DNA of 64,000 nucleotides. Origin: Vibrio gazogenes (GTDB taxonomy: Bacteria > Pseudomonadota > Gammaproteobacteria > Enterobacterales > Vibrionaceae). Each line of letters begins with the position of its first letter. Position 1 is the first letter of the stretch. Under the pieces are notes generated by a model. That model saw only the letters and a program-made list of their open reading frames with translations. It was not told the DNA's origin and did no database searches. Shown here piece after piece: positions 37,642 through 47,110 of the stretch. The stretch lies in assembly GCF_023920225.1 (NCBI RefSeq), contig NZ_CP092588.1, positions 186,001 to 250,000 of the forward strand, written 5' to 3'. A program made the translations under genes and the position numbers.

Positions 37642-38535
37642 TTACAGCGCCTGCTCTCTAAAAATGTCATCCACCCAATTCAGAAACACATCCAACCGCC
37701 GAGACAAGCGTCGATCTCCGGAATAAATAGCGTTTAAGGGCATAGGTTCTGGCAAGGTGTCGGAGAGAATTTGCACCAATTGGCCTGAAGCAAGCAGCGG
37801 TTCGAAACGATAACGTGGCGCTTGAATCAGCCCTAGTCCGCGGACTGCAAGATCCGCAGCGGTATCGGAATTATCAGTCATGGCTCTTGCCGGGATACGA
37901 CGCAATTCAGTTTTTCCATCATGCTGAAATTCCAATGGCATGATGTCGCCAGTGCGAGAGGAGACAAAACCCACCATGAAATGGCCCGCAAGATCATCAA
38001 TATTGTCAGGCGTACCATATCGTTTCAGATAATCTGGACTGGCGCAGGTAATTTCGGGCAAATATCCCAGACGTCGCATTCGCAGGCTGCTGTCATCTGG
38101 TGTGCCTGCCCGCAGCACACAATCTACTCCCTCTCGCACAAGATCAATAAATCGATCACTTTGGCCAAATTGAATGGTGATATCGGGATAAGTCGCTAGA
38201 AATTCGGGCAAACGAGGCGTGATAAATGTACGAGTCAACAATCCGGATGCATCTATCCTTAAGTGTCCGTGTGGCGTTTTCGTTTTAAAGGTGCTGTAGG
38301 CATCCTCTACTTCATCCAGAATGATTCTTGCGTGGCGATAAAATTCTTCTCCTTCTGGCGTTACCGCGACATGTCGGGTCGTGCGTGTTAACAATTGTAC
38401 ACCAACCTGCTGTTCCAGAGTTTTCACCGCTTCTGTCGCCGTTGAACGCGCGATGTTTAACTCATTTGCCGCGCGCACAAAGCTTCCTCCTTCAGCGATC
38501 CGAGCGAAAAGTTCGATTTGATCCAGTCGATCCAT
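37642..38535 (-). CDS. LysR-family regulator
   Basis: A 297-residue regulator: winged helix-turn-helix (about 1-60, SFVRAANELNIARSTATEAV) and a substrate-binding domain (about 90-290). It belongs to the large group near AaeR/DsdC-like LysR proteins often found beside oxidoreductases. It is divergent from a short-chain dehydrogenase across 126 bp, which is the usual sign that it controls that gene. The inducer is unknown. Confidence 0.85.
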   Translation of the reverse strand: MDRLDQIELFARIAEGGSFVRAANELNIARSTATEAVKTLEQQVGVQLLTRTTRHVAVTPEGEEFYRHARIILDEVEDAYSTFKTKTPHGHLRIDASGLLTRTFITPRLPEFLATYPDITIQFGQSDRFIDLVREGVDCVLRAGTPDDSSLRMRRLGYLPEITCASPDYLKRYGTPDNIDDLAGHFMVGFVSSRTGDIMPLEFQHDGKTELRRIPARAMTDNSDTAADLAVRGLGLIQAPRYRFEPLLASGQLVQILSDTLPEPMPLNAIYSGDRRLSRRLDVFLNWVDDIFREQAL

Positions 38536-38661
38536 ACTTGTAACTCGCTTGTTCAGTTGCTATCTATTATTCGTATATACCGAATTCTTATGTCTATTTT
38601 AGCTGTATTGTTTTTGAATATCGAACCTTTATTATCTCCTGTAACAGATAGGAGATATACG

Positions 38662-39411
38662 ATGAACAATTCACAACACCAACAAAAGCAAGTCGCAATC
38701 GTCACGGGTGCCTCGCGAGGTATCGGTGCTGAAATCGCATTAACGCTCGCCACCGATGGAATCGCGGTACTCGTTAACTACGCCAATAGCCCCGAAAAAG
38801 CCGAGTCTGTCGTAAGAGAAATAGAACATCAGGGCGGACAGGCGATTGCTGTTCAGGCCGACCTTTCCCATTCTGAAGCGGCTAGGGCTCTTTTCGATAA
38901 AGCTGAAAATACCTTGGGCAAAGTAACTATTTTGGTTAATAACGCTGGGATTATGGAGCTTTCGCCAGTTGCAGAAGTCACAGATGCTTCTTTCGAACGT
39001 CAACTGTCACTCAACCTTTTAGGGCCTTTTCGTCTGATTCGTGAAGCCTCATCGCGTCTGGCCGATAACGGAAGGATTATCAATTTTTCAAGCAGCGTGG
39101 TGGGACTTTATCAACCGACTTATGCCGCATATGCTGCCACCAAAGCAGCACTGGAAACCATGACAAAAATCGCAGCCAAGGAATTGGGAAATCGAGGTAT
39201 TACTGTGAATGCCATTGCGCCAGGGCCCATTGCAACGGAGCTTTTTCTTTCAGATAAGAGTGAAGAATTAGTCGAGCACATTAAAAACATGAATCCGTTT
39301 AAACGCTTGGGCGAACCCGAAGATATTGCCCGCGTTGTTCGATTTTTTAGCAAGGCTGAATCAGCTTGGATTAACGGTCAGGTTATCCGTGCGAACGGGG
39401 GCATCATCTAA
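38662..39411 (+). CDS. Short-chain dehydrogenase/reductase
   Basis: A 249-residue classical SDR. TGASRGIG binds NAD(P), NNAG follows, the catalytic Ser is in NFSSSVVG and the Tyr/Lys pair in YAAYAATKAAL, and the PGPIATE loop is present. The Arg after TGAS and the downstream acidic-free turn suggest NADPH preference. AGGAG lies 7 nt before the ATG at 38662. Substrate unknown; the divergent LysR gene is its likely regulator. Confidence 0.88.
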   Translation: MNNSQHQQKQVAIVTGASRGIGAEIALTLATDGIAVLVNYANSPEKAESVVREIEHQGGQAIAVQADLSHSEAARALFDKAENTLGKVTILVNNAGIMELSPVAEVTDASFERQLSLNLLGPFRLIREASSRLADNGRIINFSSSVVGLYQPTYAAYAATKAALETMTKIAAKELGNRGITVNAIAPGPIATELFLSDKSEELVEHIKNMNPFKRLGEPEDIARVVRFFSKAESAWINGQVIRANGGII

Positions 39412-39727
39412 TGGTTCAGATCCATGCTATTCCTTAGTGCAACACAAAAAGCAGACCCAACTCAACGTGTGACCCAAGTCACTATTCTCCTGAAAACATA
39501 GTAAAAAAATATTCATAGACTACGATAAATACGACGAATGTATCTTTTATTTTGATTGTCTTAGGGATTTATTAAAATATGACGGTCATCATTGCTATGT
39601 ATCTGAAACAGGCAGATAAAGTTAGAATACTTTGTCGTCATGGAAAATGTATTACTATTAAAAATATATATTAAAAATATATTCATTAGGAAATATGTTT
39701 CATACCTCAATTAAACAAGGTGTGTCT
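39412..39727. other. Intergenic region upstream of the chemoreceptor gene
   Basis: About 316 bp, AT-rich, ending with several TAAAAATATATT-like stretches. No gene. The promoter of the chemoreceptor gene should lie here. Confidence 0.4.
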
Positions 39728-41614
39728 ATGTTTAAAAATCTATCACTAAAAAATAAGTTAGCAATATCTGCCAGTGTTGCCATTGTCGTTGGCTGTATAT
39801 TGGTCGAAATTATTTCATTTTATGCTTCTTTGGAGCGATTATCCGTTTCTGTCGAACAGCGATTGCTGAGTACCAGTGCATCTTATAATCAATATGTGGC
39901 TGACTGGCTGAAGTCGAAAGAATTGGCTTTAACTTCTTTATCTGAAGAAGTTCAGGAAGGGTCTGTGGTCACGCATTTGAAACAGATGAAACGTGCCGCG
40001 GGGTTTGAGAATGTATTCCTTGCTTATCCTGACGGCAGTCAAAAGAATGCCAATGGGGTCGTGCTGCCACCGGGCAATAATGATCCCAGAAAGTGGGGCT
40101 GGTATATCAATGCGAAGAAAAATCCGGACAAGGTGTTTATGGATAACCCGACTGTCGCTGCGGCCACCGGAAAAAACGTGGTGTCGATGGGGAAAGTCGT
40201 CAACCTGTTCGGTTCTGAGTTGGTGCTGGGCATTGATATTGAGTTGAATGATATTATCAATAGTTTGAAACATGTCGTTTTGCCGGGCGATGGCTATATG
40301 TTTATGACCAATAAGACCGGACATGTCTTCATTCATCAGGATGTATCTTTACTGAATCAGCGTGTTGAAACGCTGGGGATCCCTTTTGCCGATATTCAGG
40401 ATATTGTCCGCTCAGGCAAAGATCAAGTGCTCGAGATTCAGGGGAAAAAATATGTGGTCTATGCACGGGCAATCCAAGACAGTGATTTGATTACGGTGGC
40501 AGTGATTGATCAGCAGTCTTTGGTCCAGCCGCTTTATCATACATTGTATAGCCAACTTGCGGTGACGGGTGTGTTGGTCTTGATCGGTATCGCGTTATTC
40601 AACTGGATTTGTAGTATTTTGTTCCGTCCTTTGAAGCATGTCTCTGATGCATTGGAGCAGATTGCAAGCGGTAGTGGTGATCTGACGCAGCGGATTGAGA
40701 TCCGCAGCCATGATGAGGTGGGCAAAGTAGCGCATGGATTTAATACCTTCGTGGATAGTCTGCAACAGTTAATCAGTCATATTCGTCAGCAGTCTGACGC
40801 GTTAACCCTTATGTCGCAAAAGAGTACAGAGCGGGTGAATCAGACCGTAGAAGAGCTCTCGATGCAGCAGCAGGAAATCACCATGGTTGCCACCGCTGTG
40901 ACGGAGATGGCTTCAGCAACGCAGGAAATCGCCTCGCATGCCGAACAGACGGCCCATTCAGCTCAGAATTCTTCTGAAAGCACTCAGCATGGGCATCAAT
41001 TGGTGATGAATACCAAACAGTCGATCAATCACCTGGCGAGTGAAGTCACTCAGGCCAGCTCGGTGATTTCAGAGCTCGATCAGCACTCTGCGGAAATCTC
41101 AGCAGTGCTGGGTACGATTCAGGGGATCGCGGAGCAGACGAACCTGTTAGCCTTGAATGCTGCCATCGAAGCGGCTCGGGCCGGAGAACAAGGGCGTGGA
41201 TTTGCGGTGGTGGCTGATGAAGTGCGGGTGCTTTCTCAAAGGACACACACTTCAACTGAAGAGATCAAATCGACGATTCAAACGCTTCAGGAAATGACTC
41301 AAAGAGCCGTCGGTTTGATGGAAAATAGTGCTAAGCTGGCCGAGAGCTCGGTTCAGGATGCCGATCATGCCAGTCAGGCTTTAGAAGAGATTCTGACCTC
41401 TGTGGGGCAGATTAGTGATATGGCGACGCAAATTGCGACCGCAGCAGAAGAGCAGACCCATGTTACCGGTGAAATCACTCAGAATGTGACTGCGATTAAA
41501 GATGTCACTGAGGGGCTGGCAAGCGGTGCTGAAGCCGGATTACAGCAGACCAATGAAATGAAAGATCAGGCAATGGCTCTGAATTCGAAAGTGGCGACCT
41601 TTAAACTGGATTAA
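39728..41614 (+). CDS. Methyl-accepting chemotaxis protein with dCache-type sensor
   Basis: About 628 residues. A membrane helix near 13-35 is followed by a periplasmic double-Cache domain (about 40-275), a second helix (about 280-302), a HAMP domain and a long cytoplasmic coiled coil with the strictly conserved hairpin tip [20 protein letters not shown]. It passes attractant or repellent signals to CheA. The ligand cannot be told; dCache proteins often bind amino acids. The ATG at 39728 ([11 protein letters not shown]) has AAGG 7 nt upstream and a standard N-terminus; the ATG at 39695 is the alternative. Confidence 0.9.
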   Translation: MFKNLSLKNKLAISASVAIVVGCILVEIISFYASLERLSVSVEQRLLSTSASYNQYVADWLKSKELALTSLSEEVQEGSVVTHLKQMKRAAGFENVFLAYPDGSQKNANGVVLPPGNNDPRKWGWYINAKKNPDKVFMDNPTVAAATGKNVVSMGKVVNLFGSELVLGIDIELNDIINSLKHVVLPGDGYMFMTNKTGHVFIHQDVSLLNQRVETLGIPFADIQDIVRSGKDQVLEIQGKKYVVYARAIQDSDLITVAVIDQQSLVQPLYHTLYSQLAVTGVLVLIGIALFNWICSILFRPLKHVSDALEQIASGSGDLTQRIEIRSHDEVGKVAHGFNTFVDSLQQLISHIRQQSDALTLMSQKSTERVNQTVEELSMQQQEITMVATAVTEMASATQEIASHAEQTAHSAQNSSESTQHGHQLVMNTKQSINHLASEVTQASSVISELDQHSAEISAVLGTIQGIAEQTNLLALNAAIEAARAGEQGRGFAVVADEVRVLSQRTHTSTEEIKSTIQTLQEMTQRAVGLMENSAKLAESSVQDADHASQALEEILTSVGQISDMATQIATAAEEQTHVTGEITQNVTAIKDVTEGLASGAEAGLQQTNEMKDQAMALNSKVATFKLD

Positions 41615-41650
41615 TCCGTCGATTGATACATTGATGAATTGATACAACGA

Positions 41651-41682
41651 AAAAAACCACATGGTTATCCATGTGGTTTTTG
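41651..41682 (+). terminator. Terminator of the chemoreceptor gene
   Basis: AAACCACATGG (41654-41664) and CCATGTGGTTT (41669-41679) form a perfect 11-bp stem with a 4-nt loop, with A and T runs on both sides. It can work in both directions. Confidence 0.85.
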
Positions 41683-41684
41683 TT

Positions 41685-41740
41685 GTTTCAGAGTCATCGT
41701 TTCAAAACTATCGTTTCAAAGCTATCGTTTCAAAGTCATC
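41685..41740. repeat. Four-unit 14-bp tandem repeat
   Basis: GTTTCAGAGTCATC, GTTTCAAAACTATC, GTTTCAAAGCTATC and GTTTCAAAGTCATC follow each other without gaps, directly after the terminator of the chemoreceptor gene. Confidence 0.8.
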
Positions 41741-41819
41741 GGGCGTCAAACCCTCTGTCATGATAAGTCAGCCTGCAATGGTTACACCTGTTGTGTCCAT
41801 TCCGCTTGTGGCATGACGG

Positions 41820-42527
41820 TTACGATAACAGTGCGGTAATCACACCGATGAGCGCGCCGAATACGCCCCCCCAAATCACCAGCCAGCCCAGATGTTCTTT
41901 AATCATTTTTTGTACCATTTCTTTGACCAGTTGTGGTGTTAACTCACTGAGTCGCTGATCGATGATCTGTTCGATATTCTGACGGATATCCGCTTTCATC
42001 GTCTCGGATTCTAACTGTTCTTTCAGGGCGTTTTGAACCGAGTCGCTATGACTGATTTCAACCATTGCCTGTTGCATTTTTTCGACAAAAGGTTGTTTGA
42101 GCGGTTGCAGAGCGTCAGTTCCGCCAAACATGGCCAGCATGCCCCCGAAGGATGACTGCGCAATGGTTTCAACGAGTGCATCAAACGTCGGGTTAAAATC
42201 AACTTGCGCGATGACCGGTTCTAAGCTGAATTGACTTGTTTGGTTGAGTTCTTGATCGAGAAATTTATCAATGTTGGTATCGGTAAAAAATTGTTCCATC
42301 ATCAGAGATTTGATGGCAGAGCGAAATGCATCAAAGCGTTTAGGAATTACACCTGAGCCATATAATCCGGGTACTTTCTCGAAGAGCATATGAATGGCGA
42401 GCCAGTTGGTGATCGCACCGGAAAAGGCAAATAGTCCCGCAGTGAATAGAATATCCTCATTCAGCTGATAGCCTGCAAACATGCAGAGAATCGCAATCAG
42501 GTTGGTATAAAGGCTTTTGTTGGTCAT
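41820..42527 (-). CDS. DUF445 family membrane protein
   Basis: A 235-residue protein of the DUF445 (YheB/YjiN-like) family: hydrophobic helices at both ends (about 7-27, 30-50 and 212-234) around a helical, mostly soluble region, and the family motif FAFSGAITNWLAIHMLFEKVP near 34-54. The function of the family is unknown. It is the only gene on its strand between the chemoreceptor and the ABC transporter. Confidence 0.8.
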   Translation of the reverse strand: MTNKSLYTNLIAILCMFAGYQLNEDILFTAGLFAFSGAITNWLAIHMLFEKVPGLYGSGVIPKRFDAFRSAIKSLMMEQFFTDTNIDKFLDQELNQTSQFSLEPVIAQVDFNPTFDALVETIAQSSFGGMLAMFGGTDALQPLKQPFVEKMQQAMVEISHSDSVQNALKEQLESETMKADIRQNIEQIIDQRLSELTPQLVKEMVQKMIKEHLGWLVIWGGVFGALIGVITALLS

Positions 42528-42700
42528 ATTGGTGTCTCATCTCCTGAAAATCTCGAAACAGGCGGATTTTAGAAGAAAACGGTTCGTTTTAGAAGCAAAG
42601 CCTTAATTGTGGAGCAACAAACAATCAAGGCGGATTGATGAATTGGTGCATCGGATAAGCAAGTTCAGCATACGCCAGCGCAGTGGCGTATGTGAATGAT

Positions 42701-44530
42701 TTACTTACAACCGATAAACCCACCAGTCTGATGTTGCCAGAGGTGCGCGTAAATGCCGTGTTTGGCGAGTAGGGCTTGGTGTGTTCCTTCTTCGACGATT
42801 TTACCTTGATCGAGCACGATCAGGCGATCCATGGCAGCGATTGTTGAGAGACGGTGTGCAATTGCAATCACCGTTTTGCCTTCCATCAGCTCATAGAGGC
42901 TTTCCTGAATCGCGGCTTCCACTTCTGAGTCGAGGGCTGACGTTGCTTCATCCAAAATCAGAATCGGGGCGTTTTTCAGTAATACTCGGGTAATGGCGAT
43001 GCGCTGGCGTTGTCCACCGGATAGCTTGATACCGCGTTCACCGACTTGGGCATCATACCCTCGGTTACCATGCGGGTCCGAGAGGGTTTCAATAAACTCA
43101 TGGGCGTGCGCTTGTTGCGCCGCACGAATCATCTGTTCTTCTGTTGCTTGGGGATTACCGTAGAGAATGTTTTCACGGATGGAGCGATGTAGCAACGATG
43201 TATCTTGGGTAACCATCCCAATCACGCAGCGGAGTGAGTCTTGGGTCATCGCATCGATGGCCTGACCGTCAATGCGGATTTGCCCGCTTTCGACGTCGTG
43301 AAATCGTAGTAGCAGGTTGACCAGTGTTGATTTTCCAGCTCCGGAACGTCCGACAATCCCGACTTTTTCTCCGGGGCGAATATACAGGTTTAAGTCATTG
43401 ATGACATTGATATCGGTGCCGTAGCAAAAATGAACGTGATCAAACTCAATGGCCCCTTGGGTGATCTGTAGTGGTTTGGCATCCGGTTTATCTTGAACTG
43501 CAATCGAGCGGGAGAGCGAATTCATTCCGTCGACAACCGTTCCCATGTTCTCAAACAGTCCGCCGATTTCCCACATGATCCATTTGGACATCCCGTTGAT
43601 ACGCAGTGCCAGTGAGATTGCCACGGCGATGGCACCGACGGTGATGGCCTGTTGTGACCACAGATAAATTGAAATGGCAGAGATCGAAAAGAGCAGCAGG
43701 TAATTGGCGACTTCAACCGAGAGATTAAATCCGGTCACCAGACGCATCTGACGGTACACCGTGCCGAGAAACCCTTCCATACTCTCTTGAACGTAGCTGG
43801 TTTCGCGGTGGTTGTGCGAGAACAGCTTGACCGTTTGAATGTTGGTGTAGCTGTCCACGAATCGTCCTGTCATGGTTGAACGGGCATCGGCCTGAAGTGA
43901 TGAAACATGTTTGAGCTTCGGTACATAGAAAAACTGAATACCGACGTAACTGATGAGCCAGAGCAGCATGGGGAGCATCAGACGCCAGTCAGAATCGCCA
44001 AGCAAGACTAAAATCGCGGTGAGATAAACACTGACGTAAATGAAGACATCCACCATTTTCATTACGGTTTCGCGAATTGCCAACGAGGTCTGCATCACTT
44101 TGGTTGCAATGCGGCCGGCAAATTCATCCTGATAAAAAGAGAGGCTTTGTTTTAACAGATAGCGGTGTGCCAGCCAACGAATCGACATCGGATAATTCCC
44201 GAGCATCGTTTGGTGAACCAATAGTGAATGAACCGCGACAATCAGCGGCATACCGATCAGGATTAATACCGTCAGACCAATCAAAAGCGATTGATTATCG
44301 GCAAGGAATGTTTCCGGGTTGCTGACAGAAAGCCAGTCGACCAATCGACCCATAAAGCCGAACAGGGCGACTTCAACAATGGCGATTGTCATGCTCAATA
44401 GAGCGATAATGATTAATGGTTTGATAAATCCTTGCGTGTAATGACGACAAAACGCCCATAAGGTGGTTGGCGGTTGTTGTGGCTCTTCTGAGGGAAAAGC
44501 CTGCGTAAACCCCTCAAATCGCTTAAACAT
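42701..44530 (-). CDS. ABC exporter, fused membrane and ATPase domains
   Basis: About 609 residues: six membrane helices (about 35-330) fused to an ATPase domain. Walker A GRSGAGKST, the LSGGQ signature (GIKLSGGQRQRIAITR), Walker B ILILDEATSALD and the switch His in AIAHRLST are all intact. It is a half-transporter of the type that works as a homodimer and exports lipids, drugs or peptides; the substrate is not evident. The ATG at 44530 (MFKRFEG) has AAGGA upstream, so the earlier in-frame start at 44566 is less likely. Confidence 0.88.
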   Translation of the reverse strand: MFKRFEGFTQAFPSEEPQQPPTTLWAFCRHYTQGFIKPLIIIALLSMTIAIVEVALFGFMGRLVDWLSVSNPETFLADNQSLLIGLTVLILIGMPLIVAVHSLLVHQTMLGNYPMSIRWLAHRYLLKQSLSFYQDEFAGRIATKVMQTSLAIRETVMKMVDVFIYVSVYLTAILVLLGDSDWRLMLPMLLWLISYVGIQFFYVPKLKHVSSLQADARSTMTGRFVDSYTNIQTVKLFSHNHRETSYVQESMEGFLGTVYRQMRLVTGFNLSVEVANYLLLFSISAISIYLWSQQAITVGAIAVAISLALRINGMSKWIMWEIGGLFENMGTVVDGMNSLSRSIAVQDKPDAKPLQITQGAIEFDHVHFCYGTDINVINDLNLYIRPGEKVGIVGRSGAGKSTLVNLLLRFHDVESGQIRIDGQAIDAMTQDSLRCVIGMVTQDTSLLHRSIRENILYGNPQATEEQMIRAAQQAHAHEFIETLSDPHGNRGYDAQVGERGIKLSGGQRQRIAITRVLLKNAPILILDEATSALDSEVEAAIQESLYELMEGKTVIAIAHRLSTIAAMDRLIVLDQGKIVEEGTHQALLAKHGIYAHLWQHQTGGFIGCK

Positions 44531-44670
44531 AAAGGTCCTTTGGTTTTGGTGATTTGGGTAAATCACGGCGGCATGGTGTTGTTCTCAGAGCATGCGGTAT
44601 GCGAGAAAACAATTAGCCTCCATTATAATCATCTTTGGAGGCTTTCACAGTCTGTTACGATTGAGACTTG

Positions 44671-46704
44671 TTATGACAGAGTTGTTTGCTGAAATGAATA
44701 ATTCTGAGATGTACTATCCCGAGATGAACCATCCCGAGATGAACAATAGAGAATGGCAAAAGACATCGCGGGTTGTGACCGTTCGTTTTTGTCTGTGGTG
44801 GACATCATTTCAAAGGAGGCGGTATCAAATAAAACTTGCCAGACCTGCTGGCCTTCGGGGAGCGTAAACAGGATTGATTCCTTGGTGCGGTTGATCAGGT
44901 ACAGGATTTCGTCACCGTTATCTTCAATCCCCAAATGCAGCGAAACACGATTGAGTTGGTTCCAGTCGTCCTGTGTCATCAGCGAGCCATCTTCTTTACG
45001 CCAGAAAACGCGGTTTGAGTTGCGAGAATCGCCGCTGAATGCCTGGATAAACGGTACCATATATTTTTCTCGGGCGGTGACGAGTTTGCCCAGCCAATTC
45101 TGAAACTCTTGTTCATTCTTATCTAACTGCCATTTGAGCCAGCTAATCTCGTTATCCTGACAGTATGCATTGTTATTGCCTTGTTGTGTATGAGATAGCA
45201 AGTCGGCAGTCAGGAGGTGCGGGATCCCGAATGAAAACAGAACCGTGGCCATAAAGTTGCGTTTCTGCTGCATCCGGACGTTGTTAATCTCCGCATCTTG
45301 GGTCGGGCCTTCAATCCCATAATTTTCAGAGCGGTTATCGCCGTGACCGTCCCGGTTCTGTTCGCCATTCGCTTCATTATGCTTGTGTTTGTATGACACC
45401 AAGTCTTGAAGGGTAAAACCGTCATGATAAGTAATGTAATTGACGGTGAGTTTGAAAGGCCAGTTTGCGGCACTGTATAAATCCCGTGACCCCATGATTC
45501 GGGTTGCAAATTCTTTGAGGTATCCTTGATCACCACGCCAGAAGCTGCGACTGATATCTCTGAGCTTATCGTTGGTTTCGTTCCAGCCGAACGGGAAGTT
45601 ACCGACTTGATAACCGTTCGGTCCAATATCCCAAGGTTCTGCGATCAGTTTGATTTGCTTGAGTACGGGGTCTTGAGCAACCGCTTTAAAAAACGGCGCA
45701 TTCGGACTGAAGGTTTCTCCGGAGCGGCCGAGGGTTGCGGCAAGATCGAAACGGAAGCCATCGATGTGATATTCACTGACCCAATAGCGGAGTGTATCCA
45801 TAACCAGATTGAGAGACGGCTGATAAGCCAGATCGACGGTGTTGCCACACCCGGTAAAATTGGCATAAGAATTATTATTCGTGATGTAGTATTTGGGATC
45901 TAATCCTCTCAGGTTGAAGAGCGGCCCATCAGCGCCACCTTCGGCAGTATGGTTGTATACCACATCCAGAATTACTTCAATACCAGCTTTATGCAGCGTG
46001 CGAATTACCGTTTTCAACTCTGTGACCGGGTCATCAATCGCGTAGCGCGGATCGGGAACCATAAATAGATACGGATTGTATCCCCAGTAATTGACCTGTT
46101 GCGTCTCTAATAGATGAGATTCATGCATACAAGCGGCGATGGGCAGGAGCTGGAGCGTTTGAATATGCTGCTTTTGATAAAATGCCATCATCGCCGGGTG
46201 AATCAGTCCGAGATATTTTCCTCGCAACTTGGGCGGGATATCCGGATGTTGTTGTGTCAAACCTTTCACATGGGTTTCGAATAAAACAGTCTTTTCCCGT
46301 GGAATATGGGGGGGCGATGTCATCTGCCAGTCAAAGCGGTCATCGACAACCACACATTTGGGCAGTTGAAAACTTGATTTGATGGTGAATGGCGGGGTAT
46401 AGCTGAGTGGCCCATCTAGTGATTTCGCATAAGGATCGGAGATATATTGCCACTTTTTTTGTTCTGGCTGTTTGATGAGATAGCCGTATTTTTGACCGGT
46501 GCGAATCGCAGGAATATAAGTAGAGCGGATGCCGGCATATTCATCGTCGAGAGGATATGTGTCGTAATGTCCTTGTTCATCGAATAATGCGAGCCGAATA
46601 GCCGGATTCCCCGGTGCGTAAATAGAGAAATTGCATCCGTAGGCATCCAGTGTGGCACCTAAAGGATAAGGTTGAGATTGGACCGTATCGTTCACTTTAT
46701 GCAT
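44671..46704 (-). CDS. glgX: Glycogen debranching enzyme
   Basis: A 677-residue GH13 isoamylase-type enzyme that removes short branches from phosphorylase-limit glycogen. An N-terminal CBM48 domain (about 10-110) is followed by the barrel with the catalytic motifs DVVYNHTAEG, GFRFDLAATLGR (nucleophile Asp), AEPWDIG (acid/base Glu) and YITYHD. The C-terminus is unusual: the last 25 or so residues, SSRDGSSRDSTSQNYSFQ and beyond, come from a 15-bp tandem repeat, so the normal end of the protein has been extended or replaced. No other glycogen genes are adjacent. Confidence 0.9.
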   Translation of the reverse strand: MHKVNDTVQSQPYPLGATLDAYGCNFSIYAPGNPAIRLALFDEQGHYDTYPLDDEYAGIRSTYIPAIRTGQKYGYLIKQPEQKKWQYISDPYAKSLDGPLSYTPPFTIKSSFQLPKCVVVDDRFDWQMTSPPHIPREKTVLFETHVKGLTQQHPDIPPKLRGKYLGLIHPAMMAFYQKQHIQTLQLLPIAACMHESHLLETQQVNYWGYNPYLFMVPDPRYAIDDPVTELKTVIRTLHKAGIEVILDVVYNHTAEGGADGPLFNLRGLDPKYYITNNNSYANFTGCGNTVDLAYQPSLNLVMDTLRYWVSEYHIDGFRFDLAATLGRSGETFSPNAPFFKAVAQDPVLKQIKLIAEPWDIGPNGYQVGNFPFGWNETNDKLRDISRSFWRGDQGYLKEFATRIMGSRDLYSAANWPFKLTVNYITYHDGFTLQDLVSYKHKHNEANGEQNRDGHGDNRSENYGIEGPTQDAEINNVRMQQKRNFMATVLFSFGIPHLLTADLLSHTQQGNNNAYCQDNEISWLKWQLDKNEQEFQNWLGKLVTAREKYMVPFIQAFSGDSRNSNRVFWRKEDGSLMTQDDWNQLNRVSLHLGIEDNGDEILYLINRTKESILFTLPEGQQVWQVLFDTASFEMMSTTDKNERSQPAMSFAILYCSSRDGSSRDSTSQNYSFQQTTLS
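44695..44754. repeat. Four-unit 15-bp tandem repeat within glgX
   Basis: TGAATAATTCTGAGA, TGTACTATCCCGAGA, TGAACCATCCCGAGA and TGAACAATAGAGAAT (plus strand). Being 15 bp long it keeps the glgX frame and encodes Ser/Arg/Asp-rich pentapeptides on the minus strand. Confidence 0.75.
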
Positions 46705-47110
46705 TTAGTTTTCCACCCGGTTATCCTTGCTCGTGTTGTTTCCACTAAACGGTTCTAGTAAAAAACTTTGTTGTGCATTGGTCAAGTATTCATCACAAAA
46801 TGTACATAGATCACGCGATTGTCAAAAGATTAACGCAAGCGGAGGTGATGCACGCTATATGTTTTAGTTATATTTTAGTTATATATTTCATATATCACAG
46901 GATTTATTTTTTGCTGTGGAAATCGATGAAAGTCCGTCAGAAGTGACAAATCTTCAATATCGATTCTCATCCTTATTTTAGGTGGACATCACTTTGTGGG
47001 GAAAATGACTCGCATGATTACATCTGTTGCTGATATTCTTTTTGATATTGGAATCATCAGGCATCAGAGTCTGATTGCTCTGCTTTGCAACCAACCAGAA
47101 ATAGGCATGA
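46705..47110. other. Divergent intergenic region glgX / Sel1-repeat gene
   Basis: About 400 bp holding the glgX promoter and presumably that of the rightward gene. A TTTTAGTTATA unit is repeated twice near 46861-46881. An open frame at 46996-47214 overlaps the next gene in another frame and looks like chance. Confidence 0.45.
46757..46785 (-). promoter_or_regulatory. Candidate glgX promoter
   Basis: On the minus strand TTGACC (46785-46780) is 17 bp from TTTACT (46762-46757), about 55 nt before the glgX start. Confidence 0.4.

Noticed and set aside
41685..41740. Possible CRISPR or regulatory iteron array.
   Set aside because: Units of 14 bp touch directly without spacers, and no replication or cas gene is near.
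44592..44867. A 91-codon plus-strand ORF at the glgX 3' end.
   Set aside because: Its repetitive MNNSEMYYPEMNHPEM-like translation is only the other strand of the 15-bp repeat that belongs to glgX.
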